Source: Nocardia paucivorans NBRC 100373 (GTDB taxonomy: Bacteria; Actinomycetota; Actinomycetes; Mycobacteriales; Mycobacteriaceae). From it: a DNA stretch of 64,000 bases. How positions within the stretch are numbered: position 1 is the stretch's first letter; every line of letters starts with the position of its first letter. The notes beneath the pieces were generated by a model. The model worked only from the letters and a program-made list of their open reading frames with translations. It ran no database searches and was not told where the DNA came from. The position numbers and the translations under genes were made by a program. Positions 52,061 through 60,265 of the stretch are shown in pieces. The stretch covers positions 237,340 through 301,339 of the forward strand of contig NZ_BAGE01000053.1 of NCBI RefSeq assembly GCF_000308675.1, given 5' to 3'.

Positions 52061-52564
52061 GTGAGCACCGGCAATATCCCACCCCCCGAGTCCACGGACC
52101 CCACCGCCGATGGTGGGCCGGCACTGTTTCGCCTGGTCCGCTTCTGGTCACGCCGATGGGCCGCTCGGGCCTACGCCACGACCCCGACCGAACCGGACAC
52201 GGATACGCGTCGGATCCAATACATCCAGGTCCTGGAGGCCGTCGACGCCGGGTTACGCATGGGCGGCGAAGTCACCGTCACCACCGTCGCAGACCAACTC
52301 GGCCTCGACCACTCCGGCGCCAGCCGCATGGTCCGAGACACGGTCACCGCCGGTTTCCTCGTCCGCGCCGACTCCGTCCACGACCGCAGACGGGTGGTCC
52401 TACAGCTCACCGACGAGGGACGACACCTACTCGCCGAAGCGCACACCTGGCAACGCCGATGCTTCGACGAACTCACCGCGTCCTGGCCCGACCACGACCG
52501 CTGCCGATTCGCCGCATATCTCCAACGCCTGGCCGACGAAACAACCACCGACCCCCGACGATGA
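52061..52564 (+). CDS. MarR family transcriptional regulator
   Basis: A 167-residue MarR protein with an N-terminal unstructured tail, then a winged helix: VTVTTVADQLGLDHSGASRMVRDTVTAGFLVRADS (helix-turn-helix, about 75-110), followed by DRRRVVLQLTDEGRHLLAEA (wing). I start at the GTG at 52061; an in-frame GTG at 52037 is possible. The upstream region (about 51990-52055) is AT-rich with palindromic text such as CATATG and ATGCAT, which suits autoregulation. The ligand is unknown. Confidence 0.88.
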   Translation: MSTGNIPPPESTDPTADGGPALFRLVRFWSRRWAARAYATTPTEPDTDTRRIQYIQVLEAVDAGLRMGGEVTVTTVADQLGLDHSGASRMVRDTVTAGFLVRADSVHDRRRVVLQLTDEGRHLLAEAHTWQRRCFDELTASWPDHDRCRFAAYLQRLADETTTDPRR

Positions 52565-52675
52565 ACACCGCCCCACCAGGAAAACGCGGCGACACCGGCC
52601 GAGAAACCTCCGCCGAACGTACCGGTACAACCGCCCCGGAACGTCCCTCTATCGACCCCGCACCGATCTTTGTCG

Positions 52676-53728
52676 CTACACGCTCGGTGCCCCCACCGCG
52701 GCCGACGCCCGCAACGGCGCGAACGCGAACCGGGTGAGCCCGTCCACCGGATCCACCCGCGCCGTGAACCCCAGCAGCCGCTGCGCCCGGGTCGGATCGG
52801 CGACGATATGCCGAACATCGCCGGGCCGCACCTGTCCGGTCACCACGGGAGCCGGCCCACCCTGCGCCTCGGCCAACGTCCTGGCCACCTCACCGATCGT
52901 GATCGGACGCCCCGAACAGATATTCAACGGCACGAACCCCGGCAACCCCCGTTCCACCGCGGCCACATTCGCCGCCGCCACATCCTCGACATGCACGAAG
53001 TCGCGCATCTGGCCACCGTCCTCGAATACCCGCGGCGGCCGGCCCGCCGCCAATGCGGAACGGAAGATCGCCGCCACCCCCGAATACGGGGTATCCCGTG
53101 GCATATCGTCACCGTAGACATTGTGGTAACGCAACGCCGTCACCGAACCACCGGTGGCCGACGCCCATGCCGCCGCATAGTTCTCCTGCGCCACCTTGCT
53201 CGCCGCATACAGGCTGCGCGGCCGCGCCGGCGTGTCCTCCGGCACCGGAACCCATTCCAGAACCTCCTGCCCCACCCGATGCTCGAACATTCCCGCCGCG
53301 AGATCCTCCCGCCGCCGCGCCCCCACCGCCACGACCCCACACCGCCGCCCCCGATACCGTCCCTCGCCGTAGACCACCATCGATGAGGCCAACACCAGCC
53401 GCGAACAGCCCACCCGATCCATCGCCGCCAACAACACGGCCGTCCCGTAATCGTTGTGACTCGCATACGCCGGCGCGTCCTGCGGGCTCACCCCCGCCCC
53501 GACCACCGCCGCCTGATGGCACACCACATCCACCCCGCGCAACACCCGGTCCATCGCCTCGCCATCACGGACATCCACCCGCTGCACCCCCTCCGGCGGC
53601 GCCACCCCCACACCATGCGCCGCCGGGAGCATGAGATCCACCGCGACGACCTCGTACCCCCGCTCCACCAGCGCACGACGAATATGGGACCCGATGAAAC
53701 CGGCCGCTCCGGTCAGCAGTACTCGCAC
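52676..53728 (-). CDS. NAD-dependent epimerase/dehydratase (UDP-glucose 4-epimerase-like)
   Basis: A 350-residue extended-SDR sugar nucleotide epimerase. The N-terminus is VRVLLTGAAGFIGSHI (GxxGxxG), the catalytic pair is LYAASKVAQENY (YxxxK), and RYHNVYGDDMP and FVHVEDVAAANVAAVE are family-typical. It should interconvert or oxidise an NDP-sugar for cell wall or glycan synthesis. It starts at a GTG (53728). It stands alone between the MarR and Dps genes. Confidence 0.9.
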   Translation of the reverse strand: MRVLLTGAAGFIGSHIRRALVERGYEVVAVDLMLPAAHGVGVAPPEGVQRVDVRDGEAMDRVLRGVDVVCHQAAVVGAGVSPQDAPAYASHNDYGTAVLLAAMDRVGCSRLVLASSMVVYGEGRYRGRRCGVVAVGARRREDLAAGMFEHRVGQEVLEWVPVPEDTPARPRSLYAASKVAQENYAAAWASATGGSVTALRYHNVYGDDMPRDTPYSGVAAIFRSALAAGRPPRVFEDGGQMRDFVHVEDVAAANVAAVERGLPGFVPLNICSGRPITIGEVARTLAEAQGGPAPVVTGQVRPGDVRHIVADPTRAQRLLGFTARVDPVDGLTRFAFAPLRASAAVGAPSV

Positions 53729-53900
53729 ACCACACGATCCTGCCCGTTCGACACGGCGAACCGGGGTAACCCGACCGTGAAGTCACGATTTAGTCATATC
53801 TGCCCGCCCCGGACCCACCCCGAGACGAGAGGTTTACCTGTCCACCAACGGGTATGACGGGTCATGACGGCCGAATCGACAAAGAGGAAGGCACAAACAG

Positions 53901-54377
53901 ATGTCCGTCCCCATCAAGAGCACCCTCGACGCCGAAGCGCAGCGCATCACCGGCGACGCCCTGCGCGCCACCGTGGTCGACCTCATCGATCTGTCGTTGA
54001 TCGCCAAACAGGCCCACTGGAACGTCATCGGCACCAACTTCCGCTCCGTCCACCTCGCCCTGGACGAGCTGGTGAGCGCAGCCCGCGAATACACCGACTC
54101 CGCCGCCGAACGCGCCACCGCCATCGGCGTCAGCCCCGACGGACGCGCCGCCACGGTCGCCAAGGAAGCCGGTCTCGCCTTCCCCGACGGCTGGCAGAAG
54201 GACACCGACGTCATCAACGCCGTCGTCGACAACCTGGCCACCGTCATCTCCCGCCTCCGCGAGCGCATCGACGCCACCGAGAAGACCGATCCGGTGACCC
54301 AGGACCTCTTCATCGAAATAGCCGGCCGCCTCGAACAACTGCACTGGATGTGGCAGGCACAGGTCTCCCAGGTCTGA
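53901..54377 (+). CDS. dps: Dps family DNA-binding ferritin
   Basis: A 158-residue Dps protein. The ferroxidase-site residues lie in AKQAHWNVIGTNFRSVHLALDEL, with the four-helix bundle continuing to ALGVSPDGRAATVAKEAG and the C-terminal LFIEIAGRLEQLHWMWQAQV. The dodecamer stores iron and protects DNA during oxidative stress and stationary phase. The ATG at 53901 is preceded by GAGGAAGG. The tRNA-Leu gene follows about 70 bases later. Confidence 0.95.
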   Translation: MSVPIKSTLDAEAQRITGDALRATVVDLIDLSLIAKQAHWNVIGTNFRSVHLALDELVSAAREYTDSAAERATAIGVSPDGRAATVAKEAGLAFPDGWQKDTDVINAVVDNLATVISRLRERIDATEKTDPVTQDLFIEIAGRLEQLHWMWQAQVSQV

Positions 54378-54404
54378 TCGGAACCCCCACGCCCGACCCG
54401 CGAT

Positions 54405-54432
54405 TTGGTTCTACACCCACCCATCCGATACT
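54405..54432 (+). promoter_or_regulatory. Predicted tRNA promoter
   Basis: TTGGTT (54405-54410) and GATACT (54427-54432) with a 16-base spacer lie 16 bases upstream of the tRNA start, the expected position for a stable-RNA promoter. Confidence 0.45.
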
Positions 54433-54448
54433 CTTGCGGAGCACACCG

Positions 54449-54533
54449 GTCCGGGTGGCGGAATGGCAGACGCGCTAGCTTGAGGTGCTAGTGCCCGTTA
54501 TAGGGCGTGGGGGTTCAAGTCCCCCTCCGGACA
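54449..54533 (+). tRNA. tRNA-Leu (anticodon GAG)
   Basis: An 85-nt class II tRNA. The acceptor arms GTCCGGG (54449-54455) and TCCGGAC before the discriminator A pair with one G-U, the D-arm contains GGCGGAATGGCAGACGC, the anticodon stem CTAGC/GCTAG frames the loop TTGAGGT (anticodon GAG at 54482-54484), the long variable arm is GCCCGTTATAGGGC, and the T-arm is GGGGGTTCAAGTCCCCC. CCA is not encoded, so it must be added. A promoter and a U-tract terminator flank it. Its 3' end is a plausible integration site for the mobile element that follows. Confidence 0.97.
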
Positions 54534-54562
54534 CAAAAACGACGCAGTTTTGCCCCAGAAAC

Positions 54563-54596
54563 GGTGTTCAGGCGCTGCCTGGACACCCATTTTTTT
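54563..54596 (+). terminator. Intrinsic terminator of the tRNA gene
   Basis: GGTGTTCAGGC (54563-54573) and GCCTGGACACC (54577-54587), one mismatch, form an 11-bp stem with a GCT loop, followed by CATTTTTTT. This U-tract terminator is the clearest rho-independent one in the window. Confidence 0.88.
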
Positions 54597-54642
54597 CTCA
54601 ACGCTGCGACCTGCGGTTTCACCCCGATCGGGGGTGAAAATT

Positions 54643-55101
54643 GTGACCGGTGACACACTGCGGCCGCTGCTGCCCTCCTTCACCGCACGGCCCGGTTTCG
54701 GCGATCCGTCCACCTTCGCCTCCGGCCCGGCTCTGCCGATGGCTACGGTCGAGCAACCTGCACGCTCGACGGCCGTGTACAGCATCCGCCCGGTCGATAC
54801 CAACGGTCGCGTTGTCGACAAAGCGATCGTCGACGCCCTGGGCTGGCGGCCCGGCGACCTGCTGTCCTGGCGGGTGACCGGCGGTCTGGTCTTGATCACC
54901 CGCCCTGGGCACGGTCGCCGTGGCGTCACCAAATACGGCCACATCTGTCTGCCCGCCGCCACACGCCACGCGGCGGGCATCCGCATCCGTGACCGCGTGC
55001 TACTCGCTGCCGACCCCGACCACGCCCTGCTGGTGGTCTATCCCGCCACCGTCCTCGACGACATCCTCGCGCGCCGCTTCGCTGAAGGAACCCCACAATG
55101 A
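54643..55101 (+). CDS. AbrB/SpoVT-like protein preceding the integrase
   Basis: A 152-residue protein with two AbrB-like swapped-hairpin segments: RPVDTNGRVVDKAIVDALGW with GDLLSWRVTGGLVLITR (about 45-85), and TKYGHICLPAATRHAAGI with RDRVLLAADPDHALLVVYP (about 93-135). AbrB-fold proteins bind DNA as dimers. The GTG at 54643 follows GGGGGTGA. The stop overlaps the integrase ATG by four bases (ATGA), so it probably acts as a directionality or regulatory factor for the recombinase. Such pairs recur in actinobacterial integrative elements. Confidence 0.75.
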   Translation: MTGDTLRPLLPSFTARPGFGDPSTFASGPALPMATVEQPARSTAVYSIRPVDTNGRVVDKAIVDALGWRPGDLLSWRVTGGLVLITRPGHGRRGVTKYGHICLPAATRHAAGIRIRDRVLLAADPDHALLVVYPATVLDDILARRFAEGTPQ

Positions 55102-56168
55102 GCCCCCGCACCACCGCCGATATCGCCGCGGTGCAGATGATGATGGACCGACTCGGCCTCACAGTCACCGACCTCACCAGTAGTGCCGGTACCCAGACCT
55201 CATGTCCCTCACCGACGTTCGCCGACTACATCCCCACCGTCCTGTCATCCATGCCCGAAGGGCGCACCCGCGAGCACTACCGCACCTACTGGAACAAGAT
55301 CCTCACCCAACCCGGCTGGGCAGACCGCCGCCTCGACAAACCCACCCCCGCGGACCTGCAGGTGCTGTGTGAACAGATCCGCACCACCCGCGTTATCCGG
55401 CGCAGCGACCGCGGCGGCAACGATGTCGTGCGCCACGTCATCGACGCCCTGCGGAAGCTGTACAAGCACGCCGAGGACAGCCGTCTCATCGACCCCCGCG
55501 ACAACCCCGCCACCCGGTTGTCCAAACCCCGACGCACACGGTCGAACCGTCGTGCCCTGTCCCCCGACCTGCTCGCCCAGATCGTGCACGTCGCCGCGAC
55601 CACCGGCAACGATCCCGAACTCGACAGCCTGCTGCTGCGGTTGCACACCGAAACCGCGTGCCGCCGCGCCGGAGCCCTGGCGCTGCGCCCTCAGGATCTG
55701 GACCCGGTGCAGTCGGTGATCCTGCTGCGGGAAAAGGGCGGCACCCAGCTGTGGCAACCGATCTCACCCACCTTGATGCGGGCCCTGTGCCGCCACGCCG
55801 AACACCGCGGCGCCGCCGCCTCCGAGCAACTGCTGCGGGCCCGCACCGGCAACCCGATCACCCGCCGCCGCTACAACCACCTGTTCGAACGCCTCGGCAC
55901 ACACCTGCCCTGGGTCCACACCCACGGCATCTCGATCCACTGGCTACGCCACACCACCATCACCTGGGTCGAACGCCACTACGGCACCGCCATCGCCCGC
56001 GAATTCGCCCGCCACAGCCACACCGGCGCCGGAGTCACCGGCATCTACACCACCGCAACCATCACCGAAGTCGCCACCGCCGTGGCCCACCTCACCGGAG
56101 AACCCCACCCACTCGCCACCGCAGCCCCACACGCACCGGCATCGGGTAGCCCGGACCAAACCGGTTGA
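55098..56168 (+). CDS. Tyrosine recombinase/integrase
   Basis: A 356-residue phage-type integrase. The N-terminal SAM-like core-binding domain (about 30-140) is followed by the catalytic domain: the first arginine in TETACRRAGALAL, a lysine in EKGGTQLW, HxxR in IHWLRHTTITW, a histidine in FARHSHTGAG and the nucleophile in GIYTTATITE. All five positions are filled. It should integrate and excise the element at the tRNA-Leu gene. It overlaps the AbrB-like gene by four bases and is followed by an inverted repeat. Confidence 0.92.
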   Translation: MSPRTTADIAAVQMMMDRLGLTVTDLTSSAGTQTSCPSPTFADYIPTVLSSMPEGRTREHYRTYWNKILTQPGWADRRLDKPTPADLQVLCEQIRTTRVIRRSDRGGNDVVRHVIDALRKLYKHAEDSRLIDPRDNPATRLSKPRRTRSNRRALSPDLLAQIVHVAATTGNDPELDSLLLRLHTETACRRAGALALRPQDLDPVQSVILLREKGGTQLWQPISPTLMRALCRHAEHRGAAASEQLLRARTGNPITRRRYNHLFERLGTHLPWVHTHGISIHWLRHTTITWVERHYGTAIAREFARHSHTGAGVTGIYTTATITEVATAVAHLTGEPHPLATAAPHAPASGSPDQTG

Positions 56169-56615
56169 GGCAGAAGCGGCCACGGACAATCTCTAGCCCT
56201 GAAGGTGTTGGTGCTCTACCTAGCGCAAGCCATGAGGTGACGTGCTCTTTGTATCACTGCCTCATGGCTGTACCGACTCGGATTTTAAGTGCATAACTGC
56301 TTATATCTAAGTATCAACAATCATAGGCACTTTCGTCTCGGTCGAATCGTCTCCGCGGCAACACATTTGTTGTCCAGGTCATCGGTCACACCACACCTAA
56401 CCGTTAACCGGACTTGATATCTCTTTCCTGTTGTGGCCGGAGCCGCGGTCTCGATGGCCATGCGCTCCTGTCAGCGCGATGGACTGTCCGGTGTAGCGCC
56501 CTACGCGGGCCTGTTCCAGGTTGGGCGGGTGGCCCAGAACTTTTGTGTCGCGTGTCACGTCGTTCGCGCATGCCGTCCTCTCACTCGTCTCTGTTCGGAA
56601 GGAATCGCACGCACC
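56169..56615. other. AT-rich intergenic region, possible attP arm region and promoter
   Basis: About 450 bases with no gene. It contains a 10-bp inverted repeat (56228-56269) and an AT-rich core (about 56280-56340) unlike its GC-rich neighbours. It should hold the promoter of the DUF2637 gene and may hold arm-type binding sites for the recombinase. Confidence 0.45.
56228..56269. repeat. 10-bp inverted repeat downstream of the integrase
   Basis: AGCCATGAGG (56228-56237) and CCTCATGGCT (56260-56269) are perfect complements with a 22-base spacer that includes a further TGA/TCA pair. It lies 60 bases after the integrase stop. Confidence 0.8.
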
Positions 56616-57668
56616 ATGGCCGATATCGATGTCGATCGCACGACGCCTGTTCCCGGCGCCACACCGGCGGCGTCTGCGGGGGCTCCGCGTGCGCACACGT
56701 TCTTCTGGGCAGTTCTGATCACTGCGGCCGCGGTCAGCATCACCGGCAACGCCACCCAGGCCGTGCTGCACGACACCCAGTTGCCCGCTGTCGCCGCGGT
56801 CGTGGCGGTCATCCCGCCGGTGGCGCTGCTCGCGGCCGTGCACGGGGTTTCGGTGCTCTCCCATGCGCACGCCCACGCTCGCGGCACCTATCTGCTGGCC
56901 ACCGCCATGACCGTCATGATCGCTGCGGGTGCGTTCTGGTTGTCGTTCACTGCACTACGGTCTCTTGCGATCACCGCTGGGATACCACGCGGAGAAGCCT
57001 GGCTATGGCCCGTCATAATCGAGGGGTCCATGGGGCAAGCGACCGTTGCGCTGTTGTCGCTGGCTCGCTCCCGCACCCTCGACGACGGAGAAACCGATAC
57101 ACCGTTCCCTGTGCGCACAGGGAACGGGTCCACCGCTGTCGATGATCGCGACGGCGCCGACGGATACGTCGAGTCCGCGGACGAACACATCGACGTGCGC
57201 ACACCCCCGACTCCTGTCGTGCGCACGCCCGATTCCCCGCTCGGCACCGTGCGCACGGCCCCGGCATTCGTTGTCCGTGCACCTGATCCTTCTCCCGGCA
57301 CTGTGCGCACGGTGCCCGAAGTCGACGGGCGGACACCTGAATATCTGTCCGCGCTGGCGCGGCAACTGTGCGCACGCGATCGGGCCGGTCGCCGCGACCC
57401 CGACCTGGTGACGCAGATCCTGACCCTCCACCACATCGAAGGACTGAACCCGTCTCAGATCGCCCGGCGGGTCGTACCCAGCCGGACCACGGTGAGCCGG
57501 ATCCTCAGCGATGCTCGAGACCTGCACGCCGAGAAGCCGATAACGCTGCCCGACGGTGTCGGCCACAACGAATCCCCAGAGCTATCACGATCCCGCTCGG
57601 AGGCCGACCCGTGCCCGGTACGCCCGCAATCACTCTCGACAACTCACCCGACAGCGGTGTTGGATTGA
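56616..57668 (+). CDS. DUF2637 (Spd-like) membrane protein with C-terminal helix-turn-helix
   Basis: A 350-residue protein. Four transmembrane helices occupy residues 28-148 (DUF2637, a family common on actinobacterial conjugative plasmids and AICEs, linked to spread of the element). A Pro/Val/Thr-rich linker (about 165-245) repeats VRTP-like peptides, and the C-terminus has a helix-turn-helix (LVTQILTLHHIEGLNPSQIARRVVPSRTTVSRIL). The ATG at 56616 has GGAAGGAA upstream. The linker-coding DNA contains a cluster of GTGCGCAC octamers (57111-57375). Confidence 0.85.
   Translation: MADIDVDRTTPVPGATPAASAGAPRAHTFFWAVLITAAAVSITGNATQAVLHDTQLPAVAAVVAVIPPVALLAAVHGVSVLSHAHAHARGTYLLATAMTVMIAAGAFWLSFTALRSLAITAGIPRGEAWLWPVIIEGSMGQATVALLSLARSRTLDDGETDTPFPVRTGNGSTAVDDRDGADGYVESADEHIDVRTPPTPVVRTPDSPLGTVRTAPAFVVRAPDPSPGTVRTVPEVDGRTPEYLSALARQLCARDRAGRRDPDLVTQILTLHHIEGLNPSQIARRVVPSRTTVSRILSDARDLHAEKPITLPDGVGHNESPELSRSRSEADPCPVRPQSLSTTHPTAVLD
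57102..57127. repeat. 26-bp perfect palindrome in the DUF2637 gene
   Basis: A perfect palindrome (CCGTTCCCTGTGC joined to its reverse complement) centred between 57114 and 57115, containing the first octamer of the cluster. Such length without mismatch inside a gene is unlikely by chance and suggests a protein-binding site. Confidence 0.92.
57111..57375. repeat. Cluster of GTGCGCAC octamers (iteron-like)
   Basis: The palindromic octamer GTGCGCAC occurs at 57111, 57195, 57219, 57249, 57303 and 57368, with another at 56689. Several copies encode VRT in the linker, but the copies at 57368 and 56689 fall in other reading frames, which argues for DNA-level selection. Confidence 0.85.
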
Positions 57669-57747
57669 TCCCAAGGTTTCACCCAGGATCGGTCACCAGC
57701 AGCGCTGTCGCGTTCTCCCACGCCGCGGCGTGGGAGGGAATGCCCGG

Positions 57748-58356
57748 ATGGATGTCGATATCACCTGTCCCCGCTGTCACCAGCTCGATGGCGTGCAGAG
57801 CGTGCCCGCGATCTGCGCCGACGGGGTCTCCACCAGCTACGACACCGGCACCTACACCGGCGTCGGCATCGCCTCCACCGGGCTGGTGCCCGTGGTCGGC
57901 ACCACTACGATCGAACGCAGCCACAGCACCGCCCTGGCCCGCAGCTTGGTCCGCGAACCGATTCAGAAACCGACCGTTGGACTCGCTCTCCTCGCAATGG
58001 CGCTGCTGCTGTTCACCGCGCTCATGCTCGTCATCGCCCTCACGACGAAGATGTACCCGCATCCAGACGACCACTCCCTGTCGCCGATTATCGCCGCGAT
58101 CCTCCTCGTGGGCGCCCCCGCTGTACCGGGTCTGCTGATTTTACATGCCGTGTACGCACGTGGGCGGCGCAATTCCCGCATCGCGCGTGGTCGTCCCCGT
58201 GCGATGGCGGTGTGGGGTGCGGGCTGGTACTGCCATCGCTGCTATCTGGCTTTCTGGCCGTATCCTCCGCTGCCCGAGATCCCGGCTCGCCATGGCGTCA
58301 CCCCCGACCAGTTCCGCTGGTTGGTCTGGAAGGCCGGCGGCTACCTGAACCGGTAA
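57748..58356 (+). CDS. Zinc-ribbon membrane protein of the integrative element
   Basis: A 202-residue protein. An N-terminal zinc knuckle (ITCPRCHQLDGVQSVPAIC) precedes a polar stretch, two transmembrane helices at about 75-97 and 113-134 follow, and a second CHRC motif (WYCHRCYLAFWPY) and a short C-terminal domain (TPDQFRWLVWKAGGYLNR) end it. The CPRC...C and CHRC motifs look like a split zinc site. Proteins of this type accompany DUF2637 genes on actinobacterial elements, but their role is unknown. The ATG at 57748 follows GGGAGGGAA. Confidence 0.75.
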   Translation: MDVDITCPRCHQLDGVQSVPAICADGVSTSYDTGTYTGVGIASTGLVPVVGTTTIERSHSTALARSLVREPIQKPTVGLALLAMALLLFTALMLVIALTTKMYPHPDDHSLSPIIAAILLVGAPAVPGLLILHAVYARGRRNSRIARGRPRAMAVWGAGWYCHRCYLAFWPYPPLPEIPARHGVTPDQFRWLVWKAGGYLNR

Positions 58357-58368
58357 CCGCACCAACGG

Positions 58369-58944
58369 TCACTCCTCACCGGCGACGAGGTGGTTCCCGT
58401 CTTGTTCCGGCTTGCCGTGTGCATCTGGTCCTTTGCTGCCGAGGGCGCGGGCTGGTCCCGGGGCACGAGTGTTCGGGTCCGGGCTCGGCTCCTTCTGCCC
58501 ACCGCTCTGTGGGCCGGGCGGCGGGACCGGTTGCGTTGTGGTGGGTTTCGTCGCGGTGCGGGCGAGCCCGAGAAGCCGTCGTGCCTCCTTCGGGGTGATC
58601 TCCAACAGTTCGGCGATCTCGTCGTCGCTTTGACCCTGTTCGCGCAGGGTGGCGGCCACACCGGCCTGAGTGGAGCGGTGGCGGTCGATTTCGGCAGCGG
58701 CTTCGGCTTCGACCTCCGTGATGCGGCGACGGAGTTGTTCGATGTCGCTGTCACGTTTGCTCTCCCGGGCCACTATCGCCTGCCAGGCGTCGATATAGCG
58801 TTTCACCGCCGCAATGATGACCTGCTCTCGCTGGCGGGCGGCATCGCGGCGAGCTTTGGCTCGCTCCCGGGAACGCTGGATGCGGTCGAGGACCTCAGGT
58901 GGGCGTCTGGTTTTCGATGATGATCGCGAACGATCTGCACGCAT
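58369..58944 (-). CDS. Coiled-coil protein of the integrative element
   Basis: A 191-residue, highly charged protein. A coiled coil spans about residues 18-100 (RIQRSRERAKARRDAARQRE, ESKRDSDIEQLRRRITEVEAEA), followed by an HTH-like segment (GVAATLREQGQSDDEIAELL, ITPKEARRLLGLART) and a disordered Pro/Gly-rich tail. It may bind DNA or act in regulation or partition. It is the only leftward gene in the element and its 3' end faces the zinc-ribbon gene with a 12-base gap. Confidence 0.75.
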   Translation of the reverse strand: MRADRSRSSSKTRRPPEVLDRIQRSRERAKARRDAARQREQVIIAAVKRYIDAWQAIVARESKRDSDIEQLRRRITEVEAEAAAEIDRHRSTQAGVAATLREQGQSDDEIAELLEITPKEARRLLGLARTATKPTTTQPVPPPGPQSGGQKEPSPDPNTRAPGPARALGSKGPDAHGKPEQDGNHLVAGEE

Positions 58945-59665
58945 GCGGGGCTCCTTGTTCGCACCCGTGCCGTCTGATCCGTCCCGCTTCCTACCTTACC
59001 CGACACGATCAGGCATTACGGCGGGGATGGACACGGGTGACGGCCTCGTAGACTTCGCGGTCGGGTCGAAGTCCGGACCCGGCTGCCGCGGAGCGTGAGT
59101 GTTCACATCGATTACCTCCCGTGATTGTCGATGTCGGTGTATCCCTCAGCGGTATTCGGTGCGTGCGTTACGTCCTGGGTGGGTGTGGAACCACTGAGCG
59201 GATATTTGACCTGGTGGGGTGTTCGGCACTGGTGTGACGGTGTTCCATCCGTCTCCAGGAACCGCCCGTAGCCCGCCCGCCGGTTCCGTCGTCAATCCCG
59301 AGGTGGCGCCATCGCAGGTGCATGGGATCGGAAGCTGCGGCCATCGGTCCACCGCGAGCACCGACCGTTGACAGCGTTGCTGTTCTCGGCCCGACTTCCG
59401 GTTGTTGATCAATCACCGGCAGCTGCGACTCACTTGCCATTTCACGTCATCCGGGTCATACAGCCTGCACACCAGCCTGAACAGAGCGCTCGGTGGCGCA
59501 GCGCCTGTGTAACCGGTCAACCCGCCGAATGGGACATCACAACCCCGCAGCTCGTCTCACCCACCACGCACGAGGAACGGCTCGACCTCCTGTGCGGGGC
59601 GTTCCTGCCTGTCCACGTTACAAGGGAGCCCAGCCATTTCAGATATTTCCGATGCCGCGCAACTG
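58945..59665. other. Gene-poor stretch of the mobile element
   Basis: Over 700 bases without a confident gene. A GC3-rich coding-like frame on the plus strand (about 59480-59625, ACVTGQPAEWDITTPQLV and ERLDLLCGAFLPVHV) suggests a small or broken gene, but I find no start or stop that fits it. The left edge should contain the promoter of the coiled-coil gene. Confidence 0.4.
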
Positions 59666-59878
59666 GTGCGGTGGATCCACGACTGCCTTCCCCCGCTCGA
59701 TGAAGACCGGCACCACCCCTGGCAGGCCGAACCCGCCACCCCTGGTGCTCTGGTTGCCTACATCGACGTACGCGTCCGTATCCCTGGCGGGCGCGACCAT
59801 ACCGCACATCTCACCTTGTCCGCGCCGCTTCTCAACGCTGACGCCCCATACCCCACACAGGGGGGCCGTCCTCATTAG
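59666..59878 (+). CDS. Small hypothetical protein of the mobile element
   Basis: A 70-residue frame with coding-like third-position GC (RWIHDCLPPLDEDRHHPWQA, VAYIDVRVRIPGG). The listed GTG has no ribosome-binding site. In the same frame upstream, ISDISDAAQLV continues the coding pattern, and AAGGGAG lies eight bases before an ATT codon at about 59638, so a rare ATT start is possible. No family recognised. Confidence 0.4.
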   Translation: MRWIHDCLPPLDEDRHHPWQAEPATPGALVAYIDVRVRIPGGRDHTAHLTLSAPLLNADAPYPTQGGRPH

Positions 59879-60058
59879 CATCAGATCTGGCGAATCCAGG
59901 AGGACATCCATTCCTTCCCGCTTTCGTCGCCACTGGTGATGGTGCCCGGCCGACCGCTTCGCGGCACCGTCGGACGCGCCGGTGCCGGCTGGGTGTATCC
60001 GTCGGCGGCATACGGTCGGCGGCGGACATATCACTCACACCAATGTTGCAGGCGGTCA

Positions 60059-60265
60059 ATGGCTTCCGGTGCACGGGCGCTGCTTCTCGTCGTGTGCATC
60101 GCAAACTCCTCGTCCCAGCCTGCCGGCCGGATCCTTCTCATCGACCACGTCACCGCCGCCGACCTCAAGATCGAACGCAGCTGCTCACCTTGGGGTTGTC
60201 GAGGCGACGACGAGAACGACACCCTCGATGCGAGCCGGCACATCGACACCGCCCACGTGGCCTGA
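60059..60265 (+). CDS. Possible small hypothetical protein or gene remnant
   Basis: A 68-codon frame from an ATG at 60059. The last 45 codons (GRILLIDHVTAADLKIERSC and onward to DTAHVA) have strongly GC-biased third positions, as in real genes here. The part before it looks frameshifted relative to a second frame (THTNVAGGQWLPVHGRC), so it may be the end of a decayed gene. No domain recognised. Confidence 0.3.
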   Translation: MASGARALLLVVCIANSSSQPAGRILLIDHVTAADLKIERSCSPWGCRGDDENDTLDASRHIDTAHVA

